A DNA stretch of 64,000 nt from Rhizomys pruinosus (lineage: Eukaryota > Chordata > Mammalia > Rodentia > Spalacidae): contig VZQC01012264.1 of the NCBI GenBank assembly GCA_009823505.1, positions 707,027 through 771,026 of the forward strand, read 5' to 3'. Below, one piece after another: positions 40,157 through 50,704 of the stretch. Both the position numbers and the translations under genes were made by a program. The first letter of the stretch is position 1. Each line of letters begins with the position of its first letter. The notes under the pieces were generated by a model. It had not been told where the DNA came from and did no database searches. It worked only from the letters and a program-made list of their open reading frames with translations.

Positions 40157-40595
40157 GGCCTTGGAAAGATGGCCTAGCGTTAAGAGTGCCGACCGCGATA
40201 ATCTGTACAGAGGACCTGGGTTCCGATCCCCAGCACCCACATAGGCGGCCGAGAAAATTGTCTGAAACTCCAATCCAGGAAGAACTCCCGTTTCCAGGGG
40301 AATCCGACAACCTCTCTTTCTGACCCCCCAACGCGGCCAATTGCACGACACGGGTTGCACAACTTGACTTCCATGCAACATTACATTGCGCACGCATACA
40401 GAAGAAATAAAGAAATGCCGCAGGACAGGCGGAGTGGTGCGCATCTTTTAAGAATCCATAGCAGTGAGTGGGGGCAGAGGCACTCGGATCTCTTCTCGGT
40501 GTTTAGAGGCCAGCCTGGTCCTAACAGATGAATTCCAGGACAGCCAGAGCTACAGGGAAGACCCTGTGCTCAAAAAGACCAAAAAAAAAAAAAAA
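40157..40595 (+). mobile_element. B2 and B1 SINEs with many indels
   Basis: A B2 (40157-40410) and a B1 (40428-40590) are recognisable but carry an indel roughly every 10-15 bases (for example ggcctagcgttaagagtgcc, cacataggcggccgag). Confidence 0.85.
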
Positions 40596-40904
40596 ATAAG
40601 AAGAAGAAGAAGAAAAAAGGCAGTATGAGAAAGTAACAGCTTAAGGTTCTATAACAACTTCACTGGTAAGAGTTGCTTAAAACTCACTGGGGGGTAAGCT
40701 ACCTGAAAGACATTTCCCATAAACCAGCTATAATTTATTCATCATTATTAACGGAATATAAAGTCACATGGATAATAGCACCATGAAGGCTTTGGTCCAT
40801 CTTTTTTTTTTGATATGGCCATTTCCTCCTTCCCCCACATCCCGGGGAGCAGTTTTATGAGGGGGCTTGCACGCATCAAACAAGATTTCTTACTACCATG
40901 TTGA

Positions 40905-41300
40905 CTTAGCTGCTGGCCTTAGCGGTTCAGGAGCATCCCGACCAACCGCTCTTCTTTGCATAGAGGACCCGGACCCCCCGTGTTTGGTCCCCCAGCACCC
41001 ACAGTGGTTGGCCTGAGAGCGCGTCTGGAAACTACATAACCTCCAAATTTTGACCAGGAGAACCTTCCAGGGTGCCAAAGGGAGTCCCCTCCCAAAAACA
41101 AGATCAGGACAAGAAGTAGTACCCATCCCTCTAACAAAAAATTCCTAACAAGACAACAGAAACAGGTTAAAGCCAATAAACCCTCGTTAAAACCCGTGCT
41201 TCTTTCTGCCTCGCGTGCGTCTTGCATGTCACTGATTTCAGCAAACTTTCAATGCAGAACATACATCATACACAATAATAAAAAGACAGGAAATAATTAA
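40905..41300 (+). mobile_element. B2 SINE, extremely corrupted
   Basis: Scattered B2 pieces (gccttagcggttcaggagca, gaggacccgg, cagcacccacagtggt, gcgtcttgcatg) are spread over nearly twice the normal B2 length. Confidence 0.6.
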
Positions 41301-41439
41301 AATTAAAAAAAAATTAAGTAATAAAAAAAAATTGCTACCGCAGTAATTTTTTCAACAAAAGTAATGTTTGGGGATGTATAAAAACTGACAGTACCATTAG
41401 CGAGTTGAAACTACCCCGAACTAAACTATCCCCAACACA

Positions 41440-41640
41440 TCAAATGCTCCTTCTCCTTCGTCTTCTCCTTCTCCTTCTTGAAACTACCCAGGAAGACTCA
41501 AATGCTCTTCTCTCCTGGCCCTATGGAGTTTTGCTAAATTGGTCAGGCTGTCCTCAATCTCAAGTGATCATCCTACTACACAGCCAGGTAGCTGGGATTA
41601 CAAGTACACAGTACTCTGCAGCCTGCTCCTCTCAATTAGT
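41440..41640 (-). mobile_element. (CTT)n-like run and old 7SL-like SINE
   Basis: A short CTT/CTCCTT run (41446-41479) is followed by gttttgctaaattggtcagg and agctgggattacaagtac, an old minus-strand Alu/B1-like element. Confidence 0.55.
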
Positions 41641-41759
41641 TCTGTCGTTAGATATTCAGGAAAAAAAAAAAAAAAGATATTCAGAAGTTTCATTTGCCAA
41701 ACAAAGGCTGTTATGTATAACAAAGTCATGCCATTTTATAAACTTAATGACAATTTGTA

Positions 41760-42060
41760 TTTCCAGAGTTTAGTTCCAGGTCAGCCAGAACTACAGGAAG
41801 ACCCTGACCCTGCCTCAAAAAGACCAAAAAAAAATTAAATAAAAACCATTTATTCCAATGACTAGCAATCTGGGAATAAATCTCTTCTTGTTTTTTGTTT
41901 TTGTGGTCCTTTTGAGACAGGGTCGCCCTGGAGCCCCAGCTGTCCGGAACCACTTGGAACCAGGCTGTCCTTGAACGCCCAAAGAGACACCGTGCCTCTC
42001 CCCCCCAAGTGCTAGGAATTAAAGGCATGCGCCACCATGCCCCAACCCGGGAATAAATCT
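41760..42060. mobile_element. B1 half (plus) and B1 (minus)
   Basis: A B1 3' half (41766-41835) and a minus-strand B1 (41890-42045). The latter is flanked by gggaataaatctcttct on both sides. Confidence 0.85.
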
Positions 42061-42189
42061 CTTCTAATAATAGCATATATACAACTAACTTAGTGATAAA
42101 ATTTAAGTTCCTACACTATTAATACAGCACTGTCACTTCTATAAAAATTAATTTGCTTATTTTTAGATTTATGTTTATGACTTTTTTCC

Positions 42190-42640
42190 CTTTTTTTTTT
42201 TTTTAATTTTATTTATGTCTTTATGTGTAATGAATGTACTCTGCATGCAAGTTTGTTCACCCATATCGTGCAATGCGCGGAGGTCAAAAGAGGTACGTCG
42301 ATTCCCATGGAACTGAGTTCCCTGGAGTTGGAGTTGCAGACGGTTCTTTGCTCGAGCTGCCGCGTGGGTGCTGGGGATCGAACCCTGGATCCTCTGCAAG
42401 AGCGTCAGCGCTCTTAACCGCTCACAGGCCAGCCCCAGCCATGTTATGACTATTTTGCATGCATATATGTGCACCCACATGTGCGCTTACCCATGGAGGC
42501 CAGAAGAGCACATCAGAACCCCTGGAACTGGAGTTAGGGATGGTTGTGAGCAGCACAATTGTGGGTGCTTGGTATGAAAGCCAGGTCCTTTGGAAGAGCA
42601 GCAAGTGTTTTGAACCACGAAACCATCTCTCCAAACTCCT
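42190..42640 (-). mobile_element. Two minus-strand B2 SINEs
   Basis: A young but indel-rich B2 (42190-42437) and an older, clean B2 (42440-42640, ggaggccagaagagcacatc). Confidence 0.88.
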
Positions 42641-42644
42641 AATG

Positions 42645-43075
42645 AAGTTATTTTTTGAGACAGGCCTTCACTATATAGCCCAGGTCGGTCTCAAACTCAA
42701 TCTTCTTGCCTCAGCCTTTCAAGTGTTGGGGTTGTGCTGTGGGGATAGCACAGCCGTTAAAGGCGGAGGCTAAGAAACCCGCAAAAAAAAAAAAAAAAAA
42801 AAAAAGGAAGTTCAAGTGTTGGGGTTATAGGTATATGCAACAATAGTGTCCAGCCTCACAAGTTTATTTTTTTTGAGATAGGTTCGCCCTATAGCCCCAG
42901 CTGGGCCTAGAACTCACTCTGTGAAGACCAGCTGGCCTTGAACTCACAGAGATCAACCTGCCTTTACCACCATGCCTTTAAAGGCAGTTCTTAGCCCCAG
43001 CAGGGCGGGAATCGAACCTGGGTCATCGGCAAGAGCAGTTGGTGCTCTTAACCACTGAGCCATGCGCTCCAGCCC
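42645..43075 (-). mobile_element. B1 remnant, B1 and half B2
   Basis: An old B1 (42645-42733 and its continuation after 42813), a B1 (42868-42980) and a truncated B2 (42983-43075), all minus-strand. Confidence 0.8.
42734..42806 (+). mobile_element. Very short tRNA-like retroposon with poly(A) and direct repeats
   Basis: About 50 bp (gtgctgtggggatagcacag onward to gaaacccgc) is followed by ~21 A. It is flanked by the direct repeat caagtgttggggtt (42719-42732 and ~42813-42826), and it splits a B1 remnant. The start holds a possible RNA polymerase III A box (tagcacagccgtt). It resembles a tRNA-derived SINE head, but it is not a normal B2 of this genome. Confidence 0.6.
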
Positions 43076-43175
43076 CATACAAATTTTTAATACTTACATA
43101 GCCACTGGTAAATTATCCATGCTCCTATAAGCAACCCTAATTAAACGCATTGGTTACCAATAAGAAAAGAAGATA

Positions 43176-43310
43176 TGAGGGGACTGGAGAGAGAACTCGA
43201 TGGTAAGACCACTTGCTGCTCTTCAGAGACCCAGGTTTGGTTCCCAAGCATCCACATCAGCAGCTTAAACTGCCCAGAACTCTGTTCCAGGAGATCCAAC
43301 ACTCTCAACC
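43176..43310 (+). mobile_element. B2 SINE head
   Basis: The text gactggagagagaactcgat to ggagatccaacactctc is a B2 whose 3' part lies beyond the LTR-like insertion. Confidence 0.75.
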
Positions 43311-43353
43311 ATTCTGTTTCTGTTTTCTTTCTTGTCATTGAATGTTTATACAC

Positions 43354-43639
43354 TGCCAGGAGCCAAGTCACCTCGTGGAAAATTACTAGCTTGCTTAACT
43401 CAGGAATTTATGGGCCTGATGAGCATTGCGGTCATCAAAGGGACATCTGGTACTTTTCAGATACACCCTTCCCCCTCTCTGAACTGTGCTGACTCACTTC
43501 CTGCCAACGGATTTTCCCGCCCGCTTGCCTTTTTAAACCCTGCACAAAATAAAGACTATGGAGCTTGATCAGAACTTTGTCTTTGCTTTCATTATTCTTC
43601 GCCCCCTCCTCAGGTCTGCACTGATGACCCCGCGGGCCA
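43354..43639 (+). mobile_element. Solo LTR-like element inside a B2
   Basis: The segment starts tgccaggagccaag and ends ccgcgggcca (TG...CA). It contains a TATA-like tttttaaa near 43531, an AATAAA at 43548-43553, and a T/C-rich stretch before the end. This is the U3-R-U5 pattern of an ERVK-type LTR. It sits within B2 sequence: a B2 head at 43176-43310 and a B2-like tail (ataaaatcagccagacac) after it. No internal retroviral genes are present. I could not find a convincing target-site duplication. Confidence 0.55.
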
Positions 43640-43689
43640 GGGCAATATATATAAAATCAGCCAGACACATATACACAAAAACATAAATA

Positions 43690-43880
43690 AGTCTTTGAAG
43701 AAAAGAGAATGAAAAGGGAAGAGGTTGTAAACTTTCTTGGGAAGAGGAAGGGATCAGCAGGAATGAGGGGAGTTGAAGGGCTCATCATGTACATACATGA
43801 AAATGTTATGATGGAACCCATCACTTGCATGCATGGTGTTCTTTAGAGGTCTATAATGTATGCACAAAACCAATTCCTTC
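43690..43880 (+). mobile_element. Possible LINE-1 3' terminal scrap
   Basis: A purine-rich run with gaaaatgttatgatggaaccc resembles the end of a rodent L1 3' UTR. The assignment is weak because the match is from memory and short. Confidence 0.35.
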
Positions 43881-44125
43881 TCTCATAAGTGATTTTGTTT
43901 TGGTGTGTATATATGCTTATTTGTGTGCAAATGAACATGTGGCCAGAGTTACTGTTACCTAGTAGCCATCCATGTTTTTGTTGTTATGGTCTGGGTTTTT
44001 GTTGAGAGATCTTTCACTTGCCTGCAGTTTGCCAAGTGAGCACTCCAGGGTTCTGTCTGTCTCAACCGCCCCAGTACTGGGATTAGGGTATCATGCATAA
44101 GCTCTTTTGTTTTTATTTTTCATTA

Positions 44126-44470
44126 TGTGTATTTTTTTTTTTTTTTTGGCTATTTGAACAGGGGCTCCCTGTACCCCAGCTGTCCTGGAACTCACTCTGT
44201 AGACACGTGCCTTGAACTCCAAAGATCCGCCTGCCTCTGCCGCCGAGTGCTTAGGATTTAAAGGCATGCGCCACCCACGCCCAGGCATAGGTTTCACAGA
44301 TGAATGTGGGTTGCATTGAAGGCCAGAAGAAGACATCAGATCTCCTAGAGCTGGAGTTTAAAGTGGTTGTAAGTTTAATGCAGTGATATTAGGTTGTTTG
44401 GAACTGAACTTGGGTCCCCTGGAAGAGCAGCAAGCACTTTTTATTGCTGAGCCACTTCTGCCTGCCTGCC
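44126..44470 (-). mobile_element. B1 and old B2
   Basis: An indel-rich minus-strand B1 (44126-44287) and a diverged minus-strand B2 (44290-44462, aggccagaagaagacatcag). Confidence 0.8.
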
Positions 44471-44850
44471 TGTTTTGTTTTGTTTTTCCTTCCCTTCTTC
44501 CTTTCCTTTTTTCTTTCCCTCCCCTCTCATCTCCTCCGTTCCCTTCCCTTCCCCTTCTCTTTTCCTTCCTTCCCTTTTTTTTTTTGTTTATGTGTATGTT
44601 TTGTTTTGTTTTTTTTTGAGACAGGGTCTCACTGTGTAACTGTGGCTGGTCTAGAACTCACTAGGCTGGCCTCAAATTGACAGAGCTCTGCCTGCCTTTG
44701 CCCCCAAGTGCTGGGGTAAAAGGTTTGTGCCACCACACCCAGCTTCTGCCTAGTTTTTTGTACATGTGTTCTGGGGATTGAATTTAGGTCCTTTTGCTTG
44801 GAAGGTAAACACATTACCAAGAGAGCTATCAACCCATTCCACAAATGCTG
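44471..44850 (-). mobile_element. TC-rich run, B1, and ID-type SINE
   Basis: A pyrimidine tract (44471-44600), a minus-strand B1 (44605-44745) and an ID-like element (44755-44845, gattgaatttaggtcctt). Confidence 0.78.
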
Positions 44851-44894
44851 TTTTTTGCATTTGATTTTAGGGAACATAAAATGGGGGGGGGGGA

Positions 44895-45390
44895 AGGGCT
44901 GGTAGCAGGGATGTAGCTCACTAGTAGTGTGTTTACCTAAGAACCTGGGGTTGATCCAAAGAACAAAATACTAAAAAAATTTTAAAAACATGGCTAGAAG
45001 CCGGGCGTGGTGGCGCACGAACATTTAGTCCTAGCACTTGGAGGCAGAGGCAGGCGTATCTTTGTGAGTTTAAGGCCGAGCCTGGTCTACAGAGGAATTC
45101 CAGGACAGCTGGAACTACAGGGAGACCCTGTCGCAAAAGACAAAAAAAAAAAAAAAACAACAGGGCTGGAGAGATGGCTACAGCGTTAAGAGCATGAGCT
45201 GCTCTTGCAGAGACCTGGGTTCAGTTCAAGCACCACATGGCAGCTAACACTGTCGATTATCTCCAGTTTCCTGGGGATCCCATGCACTCTTCTGACCTCT
45301 TCAGGCACTGCACAACATAGTGCACTTACGATACATGTAGGCAATATACTCACACACATAAAATAAAAAATAACATAATTTGAAAAAATT
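44895..45390 (+). mobile_element. ID, B1 and B2 in series
   Basis: ID-like (44895-44975, ggtagcagggatgtagctca), an indel-rich B1 (44999-45158) and an indel-rich B2 (45163-45385). Confidence 0.82.
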
Positions 45391-45457
45391 ACAAAATATA
45401 AAAAGTTTCCAAAAAAAAGAGAAATGTTAAAAAAAGAAAAAAAAAAAAAAAAAAATG

Positions 45458-45640
45458 TTGTGTGTGTGTGTGTGTGAGTGGTGTGTGTGTGTGTATGTAT
45501 CTATGTCTGAACCCACGTTCTTGTACATGCTGAGCAGATGCCCTAACACTGACACAGAGGTATGGGTCAGTGCTCAAAGCCATGTGTGTGTGTTGTGTGG
45601 TGTGTGTGGTGTGTGTGTGTGGTGTGTGTATGCGTGTTGA
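45458..45640. repeat. (TG)n microsatellite, interrupted
   Basis: TG tracts at 45458-45500 and 45584-45635 are separated by unrelated sequence. Single extra g bases (gtggtgtg) break the phase. Confidence 0.85.
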
Positions 45641-45736
45641 TTTAATTTTGGGGGGGTTTCTGTGTGTACACATGTTGAAGCTAGAGGACAAACTAGGATA
45701 TCATGGTGTCCTGAGGCAAATCATATATCTTTGTTT

Positions 45737-45738
45737 TT

Positions 45739-45780
<42 letters not shown>

Positions 45781-45870
45781 TCCCAGCTGTTCTGGGTCTC
45801 ATTTGTAGACCAGGCTGACCCAGCTGTCTCTGCCTCATGAGTGCTGGGAACTAAGCATGGGCATCAAACT
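45737..45870 (-). mobile_element. B1 SINE with ~43-base T-run
   Basis: Minus-strand B1 body (agtcccagctgttctgggtc) after an unusually long T-run (its A-tail). Confidence 0.85.
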
Positions 45871-45879
45871 CAGCTACGA

Positions 45880-46120
45880 CTGGTTGTTTTTTGAGACAGG
45901 GTATTTCACTGGGACGTGGGGCTGACTGATGGCAGTTAGGCTGGCTTGACGCAGTAGTACCAAGATCCTCTGTCTCCATCTCCCTAGAACTGGGATTCTC
46001 AGTACATGCCACCAAGTATGGCTTTTTGTTAGTGCTGAGGATCAAACTCAGTGCTAGCTGTTCAAGACTGAACCCAGGTCTTCATGTTTGTGCAGGGAAC
46101 ACTTTACTAAATTATTTTCC
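45880..46120 (-). mobile_element. Old B1 and ID/B4-like remnant
   Basis: Remnants ttgagacagggtatttcact, tccctagaactgggattctc, and gaggatcaaactcagtgct. Confidence 0.55.
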
Positions 46121-46190
46121 ATTCTAGACGTCACTAATTGGGACTATACTGGCTGCCAAGCAACTACCACTTTCTATTGCAAAACTAATG

Positions 46191-46350
46191 CTTGCTGGGC
46201 ATATTGTGGTGCATGCCTTTAATCCCAGCACTCGCGGAGGCAGAGGCAGGTGGATCTCTGTGAGTTAAGGCCAACCTGGTCTACACAGCGAGCTCCAGGG
46301 CAGCAGCTAGGACGAATAAAGAGAGACACTGTCTCAGAAAAGACAACAAA
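46191..46350 (+). mobile_element. B1 SINE
   Basis: Plus-strand B1 from cttgctgggcatattgtggt to ctgtctcagaaaagac, with a few extra bases. Confidence 0.88.
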
Positions 46351-46544
46351 CATAACAGAAGAAAACAAAGCAAAAAAACCCTAAGTTTAATAGGTAAATT
46401 TCTTCATTGTGAGTCTTCTCCTTTTAATCCCCTATGCCTACTGAAATTAAGGACCAACTTTCCAAACCAACATTCCTGGAGCACCACTAAATGACAATCT
46501 GTTTTTCTAGTTATGGCTCCTAGAGTCCCTTATTCGCATCTAAT

Positions 46545-46820
46545 GTTCTAGCTACAACATCTACTGCCATTCATGTTGTTCACATTCTTTCCACTTGGAA
46601 TGTCTTGTCCATCTCCCCTTCTTCCAAGAGCATTTCAAATGTAGCTTCTGGCATAAAACAATTTGTCCATGCTCTGAGTAAATGAAACACTTTCTTCCAG
46701 TTCCAAGTGGAAATACTCTGGATGTTTATCTGTTCTGCCTTGTGTTCTACTTATCTGGTTACATCTTTGGGAACAAAGACTCCATACTCATTTTGATATT
46801 CCTAAGATATGATTTCAAAT
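46545..46820 (+). mobile_element. L2-like ancient LINE fragment
   Basis: Phrases such as tttccacttggaatgtcttg, ctccccttcttccaagagc, and later ctggttacatctttgggaac resemble the 3' end of the mammalian L2 element. Divergence is high, as expected for its age. The call rests on remembered text. Confidence 0.5.
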
Positions 46821-46884
46821 GCCAGCTCCTCAGCTCAGATAAACTAAGTCAAGTAGATTAGTAAGAGTTAGTAGACCCTTGGGG

Positions 46885-47275
46885 TGCTGGAGAGTTGGCC
46901 TAGCTGTTGGGAGCGTCGACTGCTCCTGCAGAGACCGGGGTTCGATTTCCCCAGCACCCACAGGGGCAACTGGAGCCGTCTTTATGGCCTCCAGTTCTGG
47001 GAGAATCCACACCCTCCTTCTCCGCAGCTTGCACGACACGGGTGCACAAAAACCTGCATGCAGACGTACATTCACATACACATGAAAAAATAAGGTAAAA
47101 AGTAAGCCAGGTTGTGGTGGCGCACGCCTTAAAGCCTAGCAAGTTAAGAGGCAGAGGCAGCGGACGTTTGTGAGTTCAGGGCCAGCCGGGTCTACAAGTG
47201 AGTTCCAGGACAGCTGGTGCTACAGGGAGCCCTGTCCTCGAAAAGACCAAAAAAAAAAAAAAAAAAAAAAAGGTT
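46885..47275 (+). mobile_element. B2 and B1, indel-rich
   Basis: B2 (46885-47098) and B1 (47104-47275) with numerous small errors (cgcacgccttaaagcctagc, ccagccgggtctacaagtga). Confidence 0.88.
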
Positions 47276-47682
47276 AGTAGTATCTAAAATGAGGTTAAAA
47301 GCTATTCTCAGAGACAACAAAGATTTCATTTTCTTCTGATTTTAAAAAACTTGAAAAATATTAACAGAAATAAAAGGAAAATTTGCCTACAAACTCTGAA
47401 GAAAAAAAAAATCCCAAAGATGATACAAAAGCAAGGAGACTGTAGAGAAACACAGTGTAAAGACTGACCAGGCAGTACAAACCACTTACCCATAGTGCAG
47501 AATACAGCAAGAATTTGACCAGCAAGGATTCAGAGTCCTGCTGGGAAGGTGTATAATTTGCACTAATGTGGGAGCTTCTAATCCCACACACAAAAAAAAA
47601 AAAACTGAAAAAGAGGAAAAAACAAAAACCAAAAACCTCCATCAAGATAATCAACAGTCAACTCTTGAAAAATAAGCTCATT
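47276..47682. other. Unique intron-like sequence
   Basis: No gene or repeat recognised. It reads smoothly, unlike the SINEs on either side. Confidence 0.55.
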
Positions 47683-47950
47683 GGGCTGGAGAGAGGCCCT
47701 AGCGGTTAAGAGCGCCCGACCGCTCTTACAAAGGAACCCGGTTTCCGAGCCCCTCCGCCAGCAACCACATGGTGGCCGAGAGCCTTACTGAAACTCCAAT
47801 TCCGGAGAACTCCCGTTCCAGGGGGGAATCTGAGACCCGCTTCATGACCTCCGCAGCAGTGCACAACACGGGTTGCACAAACTTGCATGCAGACAGTCTG
47901 ATACAAGACCAAAGAAATAAAATAAAAGAAAATATAAAATTAAAAAAAAA
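47683..47950 (+). mobile_element. B2 SINE, indel-rich
   Basis: Plus-strand B2 (gagaggccctagcggttaag, aaggaacccggtttccgag). The flank aaaataagctcat repeats at both ends. Confidence 0.9.
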
Positions 47951-48037
47951 AAAAAAGAAAATAAGCTCATACTCATGGGTAAAGAGTTTTCAAATAACAC
48001 ACAAATCAAAGAGTTCATTTAAAACTATATGGGATAG

Positions 48038-48462
48038 ACGCCAGGCGTGGTGGCGCGCGAATGCCTTTTAATCCTAGCACTGGAGGCAAAGGCAGGCGGT
48101 CGGTTGTGAGTTCAGGCCAGCCTGGTCTAACGGAGTGAGTTCCAGGCCAGCTGGGACTACAGGGAGACCTGTCGTCAAAAAAAAAAGAAAAAAGACCAAA
48201 AAAAACAAACAAAAACAAAAAAAACAACCTATATGGGGATGGGCTGAGAGAGGTTTCATGGTTAAGAGCCCCAACTGTTTCTTGCAGAGGACCCGGGTTT
48301 GCAATTCCCAATCCCAGCACCCACCAGGGCAGCTAAGAACCGGCTTTAACTGAACTCCAGTTCCAGGGAATCCGATGCCCTCGTCCCTGACTATGAGGCA
48401 TTCACAACCGTGTACCAACCACAGCAGACAGTACACTCTACACATAAAAAATTATTAAAAAA
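48038..48462 (+). mobile_element. B1 and B2, indel-rich
   Basis: B1 (48038-48215) and B2 (48238-48460). Both are recognisable end to end with scattered errors. Confidence 0.88.
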
Positions 48463-48654
48463 AGCTACATGGGAATTTGTTAACGCAACTTCATTTTCTA
48501 CATTAGTAATCTAGGTTTTCAACCATTTCTTTTTGCCATAATGTTAAAATCCATTCAAAATACCACCACCAATTATGAATTCACTGAAGCTTAAAGGATA
48601 AGGAAGTTAAAGGAAGGAAATGTTTTAGTTAAAATATATTCTATGAATCTGCAG

Positions 48655-48900
48655 GGTAAGGGGACTGGAGACAATTCAATGGTAGAGTACATGTCCAAGT
48701 ATTCACAAGTACTAGTACATGTCCAAGTATTCACAATCACTAGTACCACTGAAAAACAAACAAAAAACCCACAAAGACACAAGCTGCTCATTTAAACTGA
48801 CTGTGCTAGCATCCACCTTGTAATCACAGCACCTGAGAGGCTAAGGAAAGAGGACAGCAAGTTTGAGGCCAGAGATTCAATTCATTCTGCCTAAGAAAAA
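48655..48900 (+). mobile_element. Old SINE with a 24-bp tandem duplication
   Basis: An ID/B2-like head (gactggagacaattcaatgg) contains a repeat of agtacatgtccaagtattca at ~48688 and ~48715. An old B4-like piece (48800-48900) follows. Confidence 0.6.
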
Positions 48901-49310
48901 AAGGAACTCATATACAAAACTGCTGAGGGAATTGTAAATTAAGACCAAAGCTGCTATAGAAACCAGTATTAAGTTTTCTAAAAAAAAAAAAAAAAAAAAA
49001 ACCAAACAAACCCTGTCTCAAAAAGACAAAACAACAACAAAAGCTAAAAGTGAAAGTTTATCACCTATACTAGAACATTCCTGGGTATATACCCCAAGGA
49101 CTCTGAATCAGATTATCAGAGATACCTTAATGTCCATGTTTATCACATTACTATTACAATAGCCAAAACATGAAATTGGTCTAAATGTCTACCAATAAAT
49201 GATTAAAGAAAATGTAATACATATTATGTACAACAAAGTTTTATTTATCCATAGAAAATAAAATTACATCATCGACAAAAAAAATGGAGATCATGTTAAA
49301 TGAATAAGCC
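48900..49310 (+). mobile_element. LINE-1 3' end fragment, plus strand
   Basis: Segments such as ctgctgagggaattgtaaatt, cctgggtatataccccaagg, caatagccaaaacatg and aatgtctaccaataaatga are the L1 3' terminal region in sense orientation. An A-run and a scrap of B1 tail (ccctgtctcaaaaagac, ~48983-49040) are inserted in it. Confidence 0.75.
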
Positions 49311-49775
49311 GGGAGTGGTGGCGCATGCCTTTAATCCTAGCACTTGGGAGGGCAAGAACGCAGATTTTGTGAGTTTACAAGGCCAGCCTGGTCGCCAGAG
49401 TGAGTTCCGAGAAACTGGGCTACAGGGAGAACCCTGTCTTTAAAGGACCAAAAGAAAAAAATTTAAAAATTAAAATAAAAATTAAGAAATGAGCAGATGT
49501 ATATTGCAATTTCACTTTTTATCAATTTCTCCCTTCAAACTTCTTTCGTCTTTTTTTTTTAATTTGATTTATTTTTGGTATGTGTATGAAATGTACCGTC
49601 TACCATGTAGTTTGTGAACCTGTGTCCGCATCTGTGGAGTAAGAAAGGTTGGATCCCCTGGGAAATTGGAGTTACAGATGGGTCTTAGCCGCCATAGAGG
49701 GTGCTGGGGTCAACCTGGTCCGCTGCAAGAGCAGTCAGTGCTCTTAAAACCGCGCAGGGAGATCTCTCCAGTCCC
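49311..49775. mobile_element. B1 (plus) and B2 (minus), indel-rich
   Basis: B1 at 49311-49460 and B2 at 49555-49775. They are the only errors around otherwise readable L1 and intron sequence. Confidence 0.87.
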
Positions 49776-49884
49776 TAAACATTCTTCTTAAATATCTATT
49801 TATTATAAGATAACTTTATCATAAAAGGTTTGGAAAGACTACTCAGAATTTTCACTTCACTACTTCCAACATACTTCGTTAATT

Positions 49885-50155
49885 TTTTTTTCTTGTCTGT
49901 TTTTTGAGAACAGTCTCCCAGAGCCCCAGCTGGCCTGGAACTCACTCTGTAGACCAGGCTGGCCTTGAACTCACAGAGATCCACCTGCCTCCCCCTCTTG
50001 AGTGCTAGGATTAAAGGCATGTGCCTCCACACCCGGCTTAATAGGAGGCTCTTAGCCGCCATGTGGGTGCTGGGAATTGAACCCAGGTCCTCTGCAAGAG
50101 CAGAGGACGCCTTCTGCAAGGGTGGTGCCCTCAACTGCTGAGCCATCTCTCAATC
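49885..50155 (-). mobile_element. B1 and half B2
   Basis: Minus-strand B1 (49885-50037) and a B2 (50045-50155) lacking its tail side. Confidence 0.88.
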
Positions 50156-50361
50156 CCCTACTTCTGTTACTATTTTATATTATCTCTTCTCTGGTCATTT
50201 TCCTTTACCTGAGAAGAAATTATGAGGAACTTTTTTCATTCTATTTATTTATTTTGAGATGGAGTATTGCTATCAACCCAGGCTGGTCCTCAACATGTGG
50301 CAGTCTGGCCATTTCCAACTACCTGTTTCTAACTACCAAGTACATGGCACCCAATGCACAT

Positions 50362-50698
50362 TTTTTTTTTTGGGGGGTCTTTTTCGAGACAGGGGCGCCC
50401 TGTATCCAGTGGTCCTGGAACCCACGCTGTAGACGAGGCTGGCCTTAAATTCACAAAGATCCGCCTCCTTTGCCTCCCAAGTTGCTAGGATTAAAGGCGT
50501 GCACCACCACGCCTGGCTAATGTGCATTTTTTTAATTTTTTGGTCTTTTCAAGACAAGGGACTTCCGTAGCCCGCTGTCCCTGGAACTCACTCTGTAACC
50601 AGGCTGGCCTGGAAACCTGCACAAAGATCCATCTGCCTGCCTCCCAAGTGCGTTAGGATTAAAGTGTGCGCCACCGATGCCCCACTCCCAATGTGCAT
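50362..50698 (-). mobile_element. Two minus-strand B1s at one target
   Basis: B1 at 50372-50517 and B1 at 50532-50686. The short sequence aatg(t/c)(g/a)cattttt occurs before, between and after them. Confidence 0.9.
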
Positions 50699-50704
50699 TT
50701 TTTA

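Noticed and set aside
45389..45691. His/Thr- and Val/Cys-rich open frames over the TG repeat
   Set aside because: Translation of a (TG)n microsatellite, without splice or start context.
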